Of a stretch of 64,000 nt of DNA, positions 11,921 through 22,983 are shown piece by piece (the stretch's first letter is position 1; every line of letters begins with the position of its first letter). Source of the DNA: Adiantum capillus-veneris (taxonomy: Eukaryota > Streptophyta > Polypodiopsida > Polypodiales > Pteridaceae); assembly GCA_014529385.2 (NCBI GenBank), contig CM043959.1:48611928-48675927 (forward strand), read 5' to 3'. The notes below the pieces were generated by a model. The model was not told where the DNA came from, made no database searches, and saw nothing but the letters and a program-made list of their open reading frames with translations. A program made the position numbers and the translations under genes.

Positions 11921-13258
11921 AGTAACTTGAATTGAAAGCCTTCTTGACTATGTATGGTCCCTTCCATCTAGTTTCAAACTTGGCATCAAAACGATTGTCA
12001 AGTCGATTGTCATACCTTAGCACAAGCTCTTCTTCCTTGCCTTTGTCCTTGAGTTTCTTGTCAAGATTCTCCTTTGCTTGTATAGCTTTCCTCTTGTAGC
12101 ACTCATAAGCCGCTTCTCTTTTCCAGTCAAGCTCCACTAATGTAAGAATTTGATCCATCCATACCTCTTGATCATCTTGTGCACCTCTGCCATGAAGCCG
12201 TATTTTTGGGATGCTGAGATCGATAGGCTACAAAGCCTCTTGACCATACACCAAGTGAAATGGCGTGAACTCTGTTGCTTCCCTATATGTGGTTCGATAT
12301 GCCCACATGGCACCATCCAAGAAGTCATCCCATAACTTTGTTTTGTTTTGCGCCATCTTCTAATGATGGCTGCAATGACACCATTAGCCTTCTCCACCAA
12401 ACCATTTGACTGTGGGTAGTAGGGTGTGCTATGACGATGTAGAATGTGAAGCTCTTCACAAACTTCTATGAGTAAACCCTTCTTGAACCTGGACCATTAT
12501 CACAAACAATCTCCAGAGGTGTGCCAAATCTACAATAAATATTAGTGTAGACAAACCTGCTCACTGTTTTCCCATTTACCCTTGCCACACTTTGAGCTTC
12601 TACCCACCTAGTCATGTAATCTACATCCACTAAAATGTAGAGTTTACCATTTTTTGTTCTAGGAAGAGGATCCATAGCATTAATGTCCCATTTTTCAAAG
12701 GTCCATTTGCAAGAACTATTTGCCTCTAGCCATGAACCAACCTTCAATTTCCAGTTACCAGACAATCGTGACAACTTTTACACCAACGTTGGACATCCAC
12801 ATGCAAGCTTGGCCAAACATACCCTGCAAGCAAAATCTTCTTCACGGTTTGTTCTTGGGCAAAATGATCACCACATGCTTCTTCATGAAAACCTTTTAGA
12901 ATGCCTGGAATTTCCTTGATAGTTGGTACTCTTCTGCACACTTGATCCTTCCCTCTTTGATAGAGGGAGCCTTCTAGGAAGAGATAGAAACTTTCCTTCT
13001 TTATGAGTCTCCTCTTTTGAGCTTTTGTGAAGTCTTGTGGAAACTTGCCCTCCAAAATTTAGCCAATAATGGGAGCCAATGACTCCAATCCCTGGTATCT
13101 CGATTGCTTGACAATTGCTGCCACCATGATGACCTGCACTTCTTTCTCAACACATGTAATTGCTTGTTGTGGAAGTAAATCGACATCTTCATTTTGTTTC
13201 CTAGGAATATGATATAGTTACACTTCTTTAAATTGATTAAACAACCTACAAATGGCAT
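11921..13258 (-). pseudogene. Gypsy-2 integrase
   Basis: Several frames together encode an integrase: the HHCC finger (HEEACGDHF...CKSCHDC, about 12760-12880), the first core Asp near ILVDVDYMTRW, the second at VCDNGPG (about 12490), and Glu in NGLVEKANGV (about 12380-12400, other frame). The C-terminal part AAYECYKRKA to RWKGPYIVKKAFNSSY (11930-12120) is the same as at 51110-51334. At least three frameshifts are present. Confidence 0.85.
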
Positions 13259-14134
13259 GAACTTTTGTCCTTAAGCTTTCATTCTTGCATACCCAAATGC
13301 CTAAAATTTGCTTCACAATGAGAAATGCGTCCCACTTTACCATGAGATCTTGTATACCTTGGCCAATGCACATCTTTAAACCATGAAGTAGCGTGTCATA
13401 TTCTCCTTCATTGTTGCTAGTTGAACCTGGTAGATTGACCTTCTCTTTCATGACCGCCTCTCCACTTGGGTTGAGCAACAGTAGCCCTCCCCTTGGTTTT
13501 CCTGTGGCTCGTTGAAAAGCTCCATCAAAGAACAAGGTAAAATCATTAGGAATAATTTTTGGTGGTGGCAATGGTAGGTTCTTCACTTTAGACACCTTAA
13601 TTTCCTTCTCATGTACCCTATAAGTGAGAATCCTTGCCAATTGTGCACACAAACTATCTTATACCTTGAAAGAGTATTGAAACTCTTGCAACTCCATTAT
13701 CCACTTAGAGATCCTAGTACTAAGATTCATTTGAGATGACAACCAAGGGAACAAATTTTTTGCAATGAGAATTACAAAAGGTTTTGGTAGCAAGTAGGAT
13801 CTAAAATCTCTCACCACAAACATGAGAGAAAGCATCATGAGTTATGCTTCTGTGTAGTCTCTATCCAAAGCATTCATGACCCTACTAGCAAAGTAGATGG
13901 GTCGCATCCTGGTACTGTGGGGATCTTGTTGTAGCACCAATTGTTTCTTTCCCAACACTAGAGCTAACAAAGAATGTGTACTCCCAACAAGGAGGCATCA
14001 GTGTTGGTAGTTCTGATAGAATCATTTTGATGTTACAAAAATATTCTTCAAGCTCACCAGACCAAACAAACTCGACTTATTGTGTCAATTTCTGCAAGGG
14101 GTGAAGTAACTCCGAGGCTAAGTGAATGAAGCAT
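13218..14134 (-). pseudogene. Gypsy-2 RNase H and archaeal-type RNase H
   Basis: The minus strand from 14134 shows a decayed Gypsy RNase H (MRPIYFASRVMNALDRDYTEA, with stops), then at 13218-13652 a second RNase H: LFFDGAFQRATG, STSNNEGEYD, then a third acid position. This is the archaeal/plant type. A doubled RNase H is the hallmark of the Tat/Ogre group. The first Asp and the Glu are kept. Copia-2 interrupts at 14134/14135, between the RT and RNase H parts. Confidence 0.82.
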
Positions 14135-14361
14135 TGTTACCATATACATGTGGTAGTGATGTGTGTGAACACACTAGGACCGCCGGGGCACTTTTTCCCT
14201 CTTTAGGAGGTTTTTTCCCCCGTGCATTGTATATACGCCCATCACTCTAGGGCTATCTATCTTTCCATTGCACACTAAGTAAAATACTCTCTATTGTGTG
14301 CCTTGAGCTTCCTTCGTCTTCTCCAAGCTGTGTGTGTTTCTTTGTAACCCTAATTCCAACA
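14135..14361 (+). repeat. Copia-2 5' LTR (227 bp)
   Basis: It starts TGTTACCATATACATG and ends AATTCCAACA. It is the same length as the 3' LTR at 18899-19125 and differs from it by six transitions. Confidence 0.95.
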
Positions 14362-14363
14362 AT

Positions 14364-14378
14364 TGGTATCAGAGCAGG
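14364..14378 (+). promoter_or_regulatory. Copia-2 primer binding site, initiator Met tRNA
   Basis: TGGTATCAGAGC starts two bases after the LTR end. It is complementary to the 3' end of plant initiator methionine tRNA, the usual primer for Copia minus-strand DNA synthesis. Confidence 0.95.
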
Positions 14379-14723
14379 TTGCGTCCTCCCGGGCTTAGTC
14401 GCTAGCTGCTCCAACACACGCCTGCTCACTTTCTCCGATTTCAGTGAGCTTTGGCAAGCGTTCGCAGGTCGACAAATATTTTGGGCGAGCTCGTAGGGCT
14501 CAGTCTGCTCAAAATTTTCATTTGGCCTCATTTCAGCCTCCGTTTCCACTACAGGCAATACTGCACAGGCTATTTCGTCATTTTGTGCAGAATTTTTATC
14601 AGTGCCATTTTCTGCATAACAGGTGCCTTATAGTATTCTACAGTTTGTGCTATAAATCACGTGTTGTTCCCGCTCCATTTCTCCTATTTTCGGGTAGTTT
14701 TCACATCAGGTGCAGCATTTACC

Positions 14724-16060
14724 ATGGCTGACAACAACAACACAGATGTGTTCAAGATGTTTGCTGTTGAGGACAGGTTGGATGGGGACAACTACCCTAT
14801 GTGGGCTTATATGATGCAACATGTTCTTGTGTCAAAGGGTGTCTGGAACATTGTGTAGGGCATTGATGTACGTCCTGGTTCTGAGGATGTAGGCGATGTT
14901 GAGGATGTTGCAGGTCTTGTAGCAAGGATTGCCGTTGTTAGAGTTGTTTTGCCTATGGCAGAACAAGCTCGTTGGGATGTTAAGGATGCGCAGGCTCATG
15001 CATTGATTGCGTTGTCTGTGAAGCGCACCATTGTTCCTCACATCCGTTCAACAAAATCTGCAAAACAGGCTTGGATATTCTAGCAGGTCTTTATGCAAGC
15101 CGCAATGAGGCTAAAATTGCTTTGCTGCGTAAAGATCTGGAGTCGAAGATTATGCATGAGGAAGATGATATGGACACTTTCCTTGCTAGTGTCAAGGATA
15201 TCAATGAGCAACTTATTTCTGCAAGTGAAGTTATTTCATACAGTTCCCTTGTGTAGACTGTTCTTGATGCCTTACCAGATTCTTACCAGACTTTTGCTAG
15301 TACTTGGAGACTTATGACCCAAGGAAATCCAGAAGTTGTTAAGTTTGATGCATTGTGCACATTGCTGTTGCAAGAGTCACTTTCCAGAAAAACAGGACTA
15401 GACAACGTGCAGTTGAACAGGCTTTTATTGCTTCTCAAAGAAAGGGTGGTAACAACAATGTAGCCACTTCTTATGGTTCTGCTGCGAGTGGCAAAAATTC
15501 TATTCCTAATGCTTTTGCTGGCAGCACTTCGTCCGGAAATTCTGGTGATAAGGGCAAAAACAAGATGCGTTTCCATTATTGTAGAGCCAATGATCACTTG
15601 ATCAAGTTGTGTCCTAAGTTGAAGGCCAAAGAGGCTAAGAAGAAAGAGGGTGGTTCCTCTGCAAATGCTGGTTCCACTACAAATGCAGCCATTGTTGAGT
15701 CTTCTGTGAAAGGAGACTGTGTTGCTGATGTTGATGCAGAATGGGCTTTTAGCGCAGAGTGCACTTACAATCCTGATGTCCATGATGCATGCTTGTTAGT
15801 TCTTCAGATTCACATGTGTGATATTTCGACAGTGGTGCTACAAAGCACATTACCTCACATCGTGAATTGTTTACCTCTCTCGAGTCTGTCCCTCATGGGA
15901 ATTCAGTCACTTGTGCCAACAACGCCTCTTATCCAGTTTAGGGAGTTGGAAAAATTGTTCTTACTGCTGCAAATGGCAATTCTTTCACACTTGTTGATGC
16001 ACTTTATGTACCTGGGATCAAGAAGAATCTCTTGTCTGTATCCGCACTTGCTAAACTTGG
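14724..16060 (+). pseudogene. Copia-2 gag and protease
   Basis: The ATG at 14724 starts MADNNNTDVFKMFAVEDRL, followed by the Copia gag motif GDNYPMWAYMMQHVL. The frame is broken by a TAG at 14856-14858 and later stops and shifts. The zinc knuckle near 15570-15610 reads FHYCRANDHLIKLC, where the first Cys of CCHC is replaced by Phe. The protease (15820-16060) has its DSGAT active-site triplet in a frame shifted from the main one. Confidence 0.85.
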
Positions 16061-17070
16061 ACTTGTAGTCAAATTTGTGGATGACAGATGTACAATTCAT
16101 GATCTCAGTTTTGGTGATGAAATTCTTGCATCTGGACTTTTGTGCGGTGGGCTGTATAAGCTCACTTTGTATGACAAGTGTGGACAAAATTTTGCAAATG
16201 CTGTTGCAGATTCAAGGGCTATTTGAGATGCAAAACTTTGGCATACACGTTTTGGTCATCTGAATTTTGCCAGTTTGCTGCGTTTGCAGAAATCTGATAT
16301 GGTTGCTTCTTTGCCGCCTCTTGAAGCACCTGTCAAACATGTTTGTGAAGGCTGTATTTTGGGTAAGATGCAGCGTTCTAAGTTTCCAAAGGATGGTTCA
16401 GTTCGGGCCACATGCAGGTTGTAGCTTGTGCATAGCGATGTTTGTGGGCCCATGCAAACTCCGTCCTTGGGCAATTACCTGTACTTCGTGACTTTCATTG
16501 ATGATTACTCCAAGCATGCATGGGTATTTCCGCTTAAAGTGAAGTCCGAAGTTTTTATGTGCTTCAAACAATTTCTGGCTATGGCTGAAAATGTCTCGAA
16601 ATGTACTATGGGCACCCTCCGTTCCGATCGAGGGGGGGAGTATGTGTGCCACTTATGTACTTAACAGGTGTCCTACGAAAGCTTTGCAGTCTATTACTCC
16701 ATATGAAGCATGGCATGATAGAAAGCCTTCTATTGAGCACATGCGTGTTTTTGGCTGTTTGGCATATGCTTTGGTTCCACAAGTGCAGCGCAGAAAATTG
16801 GATGATAAGGCTGTCAAATGTATTTTTGTTGGTTATAGTGCTGAAAGCAAAGGTTACAGGTTGTATCATCCGCAAACAAAACGTATTCTGGTTTCTCGGG
16901 ATGTAGTGTTTGTGGAAGATTCTGTTCAGCCCTTGCTGTCTTGTACTAGAGACAGTAATGTAAGCTCACAGGACATTTATGACACTTTGTTGCCTCTTTT
17001 CAGTGGTGGAAATACGAATGTAAGTTCCAATGAGGCAAATGTACAGCCTGTGGGTCTGAAAATGTTTTAG
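16032..17070 (+). pseudogene. Copia-2 integrase, core deletion
   Basis: The pre-integrase finger is visible (LWHTRFGHLN...CEGCILGK, about 16235-16370), then a TAG at 16422, then the core VHSDVCGPM and LRSDRGGEYVC. Directly after GGEYVC the sequence jumps to TYVLNRCPTKAL (about 16640-16690). The family normally has some 55-65 residues between these points, including the catalytic Glu, so an internal deletion removed the active site. The downstream tail SYESFAVYY and the FWxEA-type region are likewise missing. Confidence 0.85.
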
Positions 17071-17285
17071 ATCAACCTATTACTGATGCAGATGTACATG
17101 ATGTACTTGATGAGGAAAGGGCTGAAAATGAGCAGGCTAGAGGTATGCCAAAATGGCTGGTGCACACTTTGCGTGACAGTAAACTGGATGCACCTTTGTC
17201 TAGTCGCACTCGTTGAGGCTCTCGCCATGCATCTTATGCATCAGATTGTTATGCTTTGGCTGTGTCTAGCTTACATGATGTTGAG

Positions 17286-18823
17286 GAGCCTCTGTCTTTT
17301 GATGAAGCACAAAATTCAGAAAATTGGATGGCTGCCATGCAATCAGAATATGATGCACTTATAGAAAATGACACATGGACTTTATGTAATTTGCCTCCTG
17401 GCAAAAAGGCCATTGGTACGAAGTGGGTTTACTAGTTGAAACGCAAGCCGGATGGTGAGATTGATCGCCATAAGGCTCGACTTGTTGCAAAGGGTTATGC
17501 ACAACAAAAAGGCATAGACTATGAAGAGACTTTTGCTCCCACTTGTCGTATGACTACTGTGCATTTTCTATGTGCATTGGCAGTTCATTTTGGTTGGGAT
17601 GTACATCAATCAGACATTGTTACTACTTTCTTGAATGGTGACATATTTGAGGAAGTTTATGTAACGCAGCCTCGCGGTTTTGTCATAAAAGGACAAGAGG
17701 ACAAAGTGTGCAAATGTAACAAGGCTTTGTATGGGTTGAAGCAATCTCCTCATGCTTGGTATGAGAAAGCTGACACTCATTTGGTCAAACAAGGCTTTCA
17801 TAACAGTCCAACAGAAAGCACATTGTATGTAAAGCGTGAGGTGATGTACTTCTCATTGTGGTTCTTTATATTGATGATTTGCTGATCACTGGACCAAATG
17901 AGAGACATATTGCTGAATTTAAGGCTGATTTGAATGCTACTTTCAAGATGAAAGATTTGGGGCTGTTGCATCATTACTTGGGTATACAGTTTAAGCAGTG
18001 TGATGGTGGTATTGCCTTGTGTCAGAAAAGTTACATAGAGACATTGCTATGTAAGTTTGGACTTGAGGATTGCAAACCTATTGCCACTCCCATGGAAACA
18101 GGTTTGAAGTTGAGTCTACATGATGCTTGCGATCCTGCTGATGTCACTCTTTACCAAACTGCTGTTGGCTGCCTCATTTATGTATGCAACACGAGGCCGG
18201 ATATTCAGTTTGCATTCTCACAGGTCAGCAGATTTATGCATAGCCCAGGGTCTAAGCATTGGCAGGCTGTCGAGAGGATTTTCCTCTACCTTAGTGGCAC
18301 TTTACATCTTGGCTTGTTTTATCCCAAGGGGGGATCATTGCCGCCAGACTTACATGGTTTTTCGGACTCAGATTGGGCTGGTTGTTTTGACACACGAGTG
18401 TCCACAAGTGGTTTTTGTTTCATGCTTGGCAGTTCATGTATATCATGGTTGAGCAAGAAGCAACCTATTGTGGCCACTTCGAGTTGTGAGGCTGAGTACA
18501 GGGTAGTCTTCATAGCTATGGTTGAGTGTGTATGGCTCAGACGCCTTATTGCTGATTTGGGTGTTGGATAGGACACTGCCAACGCTATCTACACTGACAG
18601 TCAGAGCGCATTGGCAGTTGCGAGGAACCCAGTTTTTCATGCTCGCACAAAGCACATTGAGGTGCATTACCATTATGTCAGGGAGAGGCTCTCAGCAGGA
18701 GAGATCAGCTTGGCTTATGTGCCAACACAGGACAACCTTGCAAATCTTTTCACAAAGGCATTGTCTCGTGAGAAGCTTGAAGCTTTCCGCAAAGCTTTGG
18801 GCTTACTCCCCTTTGTGGACTGA
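17286..18823 (+). pseudogene. Copia-2 RT and RNase H
   Basis: Two or three frames encode a Copia RT: SENWMAAMQSEYDAL, RLVAKGYAQQKGIDYEETFAP, then after a frameshift near 17858 VLYIDDLLITG with the catalytic box YIDD. RNase H follows with SDSDWAG, SCEAEY and a TDSQSA motif beyond a TAG at 18567, ending at 18823. Catalytic residues survive but the frame does not. Confidence 0.9.
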
Positions 18824-18898
18824 TCATGTCCTCAGGGCATGGCACTTCCCTTTACTCATGTGCCAGCTCTCGTTCACCGCATCACTCCAGGGGGGATT

Positions 18899-19125
18899 TG
18901 TTACCATATACATGTGGTAGTGATGTGTGTGAACACACTAGGACCGTCGGGGCATTTTTTCTCTCTTTAGGAGGTTTTTTCCCCCGTGCATTGTATATAC
19001 GTCCATCACTCTAGGGCTATCTATCTTTCCATTGCACACTAAGTAAAATACTCTCTATTGTGTGCCTTGAGCTTCCTTCGTCTTCTCCAAGCTGTGTGTG
19101 TTTCTCTGCAACCCTAATTCCAACA
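18899..19125 (+). repeat. Copia-2 3' LTR (227 bp)
   Basis: It is preceded by the purine tract CCAGGGGGGATT (18888-18898), starts TGTTACCATATACATG and ends TTCCAACA at 19125. It pairs with 14135-14361. Confidence 0.95.
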
Positions 19126-20083
19126 AGCGTGACATATACTTCATCTTTTGAATGAATGAGATGACCTCCTTAAGAATCTTGGGTGATGGTAGCTCAATAA
19201 GAGCCTTTGCCTTTGTAGGAAACCTTGTGACTAAGCAAGATCACTTCATCCTCACCTATGTGGCATTTGTCGGGGTTGAGTTGGCCTCCCATGTTATAGA
19301 GTTTCTTCAAATCTTCTACCCTTTGTAGATGTAATGATTTTGAGCTATAAATGCAAAAATCATCAATAAAAACCCTAATGGACTTTCCAAAGAATGCTTG
19401 AAACACCATGTCATGAAGCATCGAAGAGTTGCAGGAGCATTTGTCAGGCCAAATGGCATGACTCTAAAAGCATAACAATCCCAAGGAGTGCGGAAGGTTG
19501 TTTTCAAGTGATCCTCCAATGTGATACCTATTTGAAAGTAACCCGAGTAGCCATCACACACAATGTACTTCCCATGGCTAGCTACCTCATTTAGTATCTC
19601 ATCCTGAAATGGGAGGGGAAAGTGATCTCTTTTTGTCGCCTCATTCAGTGGATGGTAATCCACACACACCCTCCACTTGCCATTTTTCTTGGGAGTGATA
19701 ACAACGGGAGAGACCCACTCTGAATTCTCCACTGGATAAATGAAACTTGTTGCTAGAAGCTTTCTTACCTCCTTAAGTAAAGCCCGCTCCTTGATGACTC
19801 CTAGCCTTTGTAGCTTTTGAGCTTTAGGTGTGGCCTTTGGCTTTAGCTCGATCTTGTGTTGGACATCATCTACTCCACGCACGTCGGTGTAGTCTTTAGC
19901 AGAAATCTTAGGAAACTTCCTTAGCACACATTTGAACTCCTCTCTTTCATCCTTTGTAAGTGTGGTAGACAACATACCTTCTAACATTCCTTCATCTTCC
20001 ACATTTTGGTTCTCTTGAGGACCTACCTCCTTCAAGCCTGGGCAAGAGGTTTCTTGGTTGCTTGACTTAAACCTTACCCCCAT
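19126..20083 (-). pseudogene. Gypsy-2 reverse transcriptase
   Basis: On the minus strand: a lead-in with VLRKFPKISAKDYTDVRGVD, then [45 protein letters not shown], and in a second frame FIDDFCIYSS (about 19340-19370), the catalytic box with the Asp pair retained. A frameshift near 19400 separates the two parts, and the 3' part is cut by Copia-2. Confidence 0.9.
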
Positions 20084-21060
20084 GACTTCTATGGAAGACT
20101 CCTCTTCCGTAGTGCTACCGCTACCTTCTTCTTCTGAAGTGCTATCAATCTAGTCTTCCTCCGTCTCACTTTGTGATGATTCTTCATGGAGCTCCTCTTG
20201 ACGTTGCTCCTTCATATCAAAGACAACGTTCTTATGATTGTCATTGCTGCAGATCAACTTTCCACTTTCCCAATCCTGCAAAGCTCGCATTTTCATTAAC
20301 CATGGTCTTTCTAGGATAAATGGATAGCCACTTCTCTTGGTTGACATAACATAAAAATCCACTACCTTCTTACAAAGGCCTCCACAAAAATAGTTTTACA
20401 AATGCCTACACACCTAGCATTGCTATTATTTGCCATCTTGACTTTGATTTCAGGTGTCTCATGGATGTGCATGCATAGTCTTTGCATGAGTCCCTCTGTC
20501 ATGATGCAAATTTGTGGACACCCATCCATTAGACCTTTCCTAACCAATCTTCCTTTGATGTAACAATCTAGCAGAGGTGTAATATCCTCATTCATTTCAG
20601 CTTGTGCAATTTTTACAACACGCACACTCTCTTTTACCTTTCTCCTAGTGCTAGCTGCCTTTGTTAAATCCCTTCTAACTTGTGGACATAATGCAAGAAA
20701 CTAAGGCCAAGAGATATTAGGACCCTTACCTCTCATGTCTTCCAGCAAGTTGTATGGAGCCATACCATGTCCAAGAAGGAAGTCTTAGAGGTTGATACGA
20801 CGTCGAGTCCTCTTGTTTTCCTTGGTCTCCTTTGCCTTCTTTTCTTGTCCATGATCACTTTGTGATGTGACTCCTTCTTTCTCCTTACCTTTTCCTTGGC
20901 CACGCTTAATGCCATTTGCTTCCATGTTAACCTCATTTGAATTTTTCACCTCTAGCACATGCACATTTGGATCTGGCAAAGGTGGAACTCCTTCTACCCC
21001 TTGTGGAGGTGGTCTTGCTGCATTTGGCCTTTGTAGAAGCCTTGATTGTTGACCAGTTCC
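20084..21060 (-). pseudogene. Gypsy-2 gag remnant and protease
   Basis: The minus strand from about 21050 shows a charged linker (VKNSNEVNMEANG, then Lys/Glu runs). A segment around LLEDMRGKGPNISWP follows, then a retropepsin-like stretch (20362-20640) with LMDGCPQICIMTEGLM where related elements have a DGG/DSG loop. A region reading YPFILERPWL (about 20280-20330) matches the closing LGRPWL motif. The catalytic loop is therefore altered (DGC). No start or 5' LTR is visible beyond 21060. Confidence 0.65.
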
Positions 21061-21439
21061 TTCTCTGCATTCATCAGTGGGTAATTCAAACTAGATCTCC
21101 CTGGCTCCCTGCAATTGTTGGGTGGATGATGGTCTTAAGCATGTGCCAGATAGGGAAATGTTATTTGATGCATCTTGGGAGCCCAATGATGAGAGTTTTT
21201 CTAGGGAACTCATGAACTCGATATGCATGACCAAAATTGCAATGCTAGAGGGGGTGAAGGTGCATTACCAATGCTCCTACCTGTGATTGATGATCAACAA
21301 TTAGTTAATTCAGTTGCATAGGGGATAAGGAAATATCTAATGTACTTGATGCTATATGGGATTTGATGTTACCCTATGATGTACGGGATTTTGAGCTAGC
21401 TTTTGATCCAAGCAGAGATGATTTTATGTGTGGTTTGGG
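21061..21439. other. No recognisable gene
   Basis: The plus strand has short coding-like pieces (DREMLFDASWEPNDESF near 21150) but no family I recognise. No terminal repeats or target duplications are seen. Confidence 0.5.
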
Positions 21440-21789
21440 GAAATTGATTGATATGCCATTTGATCTTGGAGGAGATAGATATATGCATGGTCTGGAGTAG
21501 TTGACTTATATGTCATATGATCTAGGAGATTTTCATGATGGTTTTTGGGTTAACTCATGCTTATTCTCTACTGATCAGAAATTCTTGTGTTTTCCCTATG
21601 ATCTTGGAGGAGATAGATATATGCATGATCTGGGGTGGTTGACTTATATGCCATTTGATCCAGGCAGTTTTCATCATGGGTGCTTATGCTCTACTGATAA
21701 AATATTCTTGTGTTTCCCCTATGATCCTGGAGAAGGGTATATTCTAATAAGGTCACAGGTTGGAAATTTTTTTAAAGCATGCTCAGAGT
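21440..21789 (+). repeat. Coding-like tandem repeat, ~46-residue unit
   Basis: A block starting at the sequence GATCTTGGAGGAGATAG occurs at about 21461 and 21599, and a degenerate third copy begins near 21722 (spacing about 138 then 123 bp). Translated, the unit reads like LGGDRYMHDLGWLTYMPFD, then FHHG, then STDKIFLCFPYD. The frame is kept across copies apart from one TAG near 21498. The family is unknown. The intact phasing suggests it was once part of a repeat protein. Confidence 0.6.
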
Positions 21790-21857
21790 GAGGTAGTTCT
21801 TATACATTTACAAGTTTTGCTTGTAGTTTGGATTAGGGTTGGCACAGACCGAAGGCT

Positions 21858-22270
21858 GTGAAGGTTCAAAGGGTGTGGATGTCATGCCACTCCGCTTCCA
21901 TGAAAGGAAAAAGAAATAAAGGATGCAAATTAGGTTTATTTGAGGCCTATAAGTTTATTGAGCAATGGTCAAGGCTTGATAACAAGCAGCTCAATGTTGA
22001 TATGTATGCCAAATATGGTGCTTTGGTAATGCGTTGGCCAATAAGTATGCCTAATATGATGCTTTAGCATTGACATGGTTGTTATGTAAGTCAAATGTGG
22101 TGCATTTACAAAAGCACATTGAGTTCTTGATGAGCTTTGTGCATCGATGTGCATGCCAAATGCCGTGCGGAGCAATGCTTTGGTCAATTATGTATGCCAT
22201 TAAGGTGGCTTTTGGAGATGCAGGTGATGCTTTGGTCTATATATATGCCCAATGTGGTGCCCTTTGAGGG
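21858..22270 (+). pseudogene. Possible PPR-like scraps, highly degenerate
   Basis: Short motifs resembling the plant pentatricopeptide signature (DMYAKCGAL type) recur: NVDMYAKYGALV near 21990-22030, DVHAKCRAE near 22145 and YIYAQCGAL near 22240. The spacing is irregular and shorter than the usual 35 residues, and stops intervene. The resemblance is weak and could be a decayed PPR gene or chance. Confidence 0.25.
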
Positions 22271-22707
22271 CCACCCACCCAAGAATGAGAGTATGGCCGC
22301 CCAATACCCAAGAGGAGCTAGCCGCCCAAAGTCGCAAGACCAACGGCAGCCGAAGGGGCCCTTAATGTGAGTGATGGAAAAAATAAGGGAAGATAAGAGG
22401 GAAGCATGGCATTGCCAAGGAACCAGAGGTGTAAGAGAGAGAGAGAAAGCGCTCGTGTTGGTGGCTGCATAGCTTGGACGACGTCGAGCATGAAGCAAAA
22501 ATTCACTAGCTTGCCGGGGTGCACAATTTTGTCACCACTGGCGCTGAGTTTCATGTTAAATGACCTTGCCATGCCACATCAGCAGGAGGTTATTCCCACC
22601 TTCCATAGCAACAATGGCACCGTCGTTGCTTGGGGAGGGCTATTTTAAGGAAAGGTTTTAAAAAAAAGGAAAGAAAAAAGGGGATATAAACTTGAAGGGG
22701 AAGGGTA
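22271..22707. other. No recognisable gene
   Basis: GC-richer sequence with short spurious ORFs on both strands. Nothing conserved could be identified. Confidence 0.4.
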
Positions 22708-22983
22708 TTATATTGAGGAAGTATGAAGAGAAGCATAAGGGAAGTTGGAGAGCTTGCAAGAAGACGAAAACCGTTCTTCAAACTTTTTAAAGTCACGTCT
22801 TGTGACGTATTCTTTATTGTCGATCAAATTACTAGTATCCTCCAAAATTTCTAGCACACTCCGAGGAGGAGGAGGAGTAGATTCTCTTGAAGGGAGTTCA
22901 AAGTCCAAAAAATGATTCTCGAGCAGTTCCTCATGCAGAGAATTAAACGAGGAGTCCATGACGGTTTTGTGTGGTGCTAGCAA
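22708..22983 (-). CDS. Small unknown ORF, 91 codons
   Basis: The minus-strand ORF starts MLAPHKTVMDSSFN and is acidic and Ser/Pro-containing (LPSREST, PPPPRSVLEILED), with a charged C-terminal half. No domain is recognised. The amino-acid composition looks less random than its neighbours, so it may be the first exon of a broken gene or element. No upstream promoter signal was identified. Confidence 0.25.
   Translation of the reverse strand: MLAPHKTVMDSSFNSLHEELLENHFLDFELPSRESTPPPPRSVLEILEDTSNLIDNKEYVTRRDFKKFEERFSSSCKLSNFPYASLHTSSI

Larger units (their letters stand above)
14135..19125 (+). mobile_element. Copia-2: complete-length Ty1/Copia element
   Basis: Two 227-bp LTRs bound gag, protease, integrase, RT and RNase H. 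The flanks are AGCAT (14130-14134) and AGCGT (19126-19130), a 5-bp target duplication with one change. Gypsy-2 coding resumes on both sides. By eye the LTRs differ at six positions, all C/T transitions, about 2.6%. Many stops and frameshifts and an integrase deletion make it dead. Confidence 0.95.
11288..21060 (-). mobile_element. Gypsy-2 (family A), minus strand, split by Copia-2
   Basis: Read on the minus strand from 21060 downwards: a degenerate gag/linker, protease, RT, then Copia-2, then RNase H, an archaeal-type RNase H, integrase and an LTR fragment. Its integrase C-terminus and LTR match the plus-strand family A copy at 49287-54048 closely (for example the frame around AAYECYKRKA in both). 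The presence of an additional archaeal-type RNase H places it near the Tat/Ogre branch of Gypsy (established marker). The gag start and 5' LTR are not found. Confidence 0.85.
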
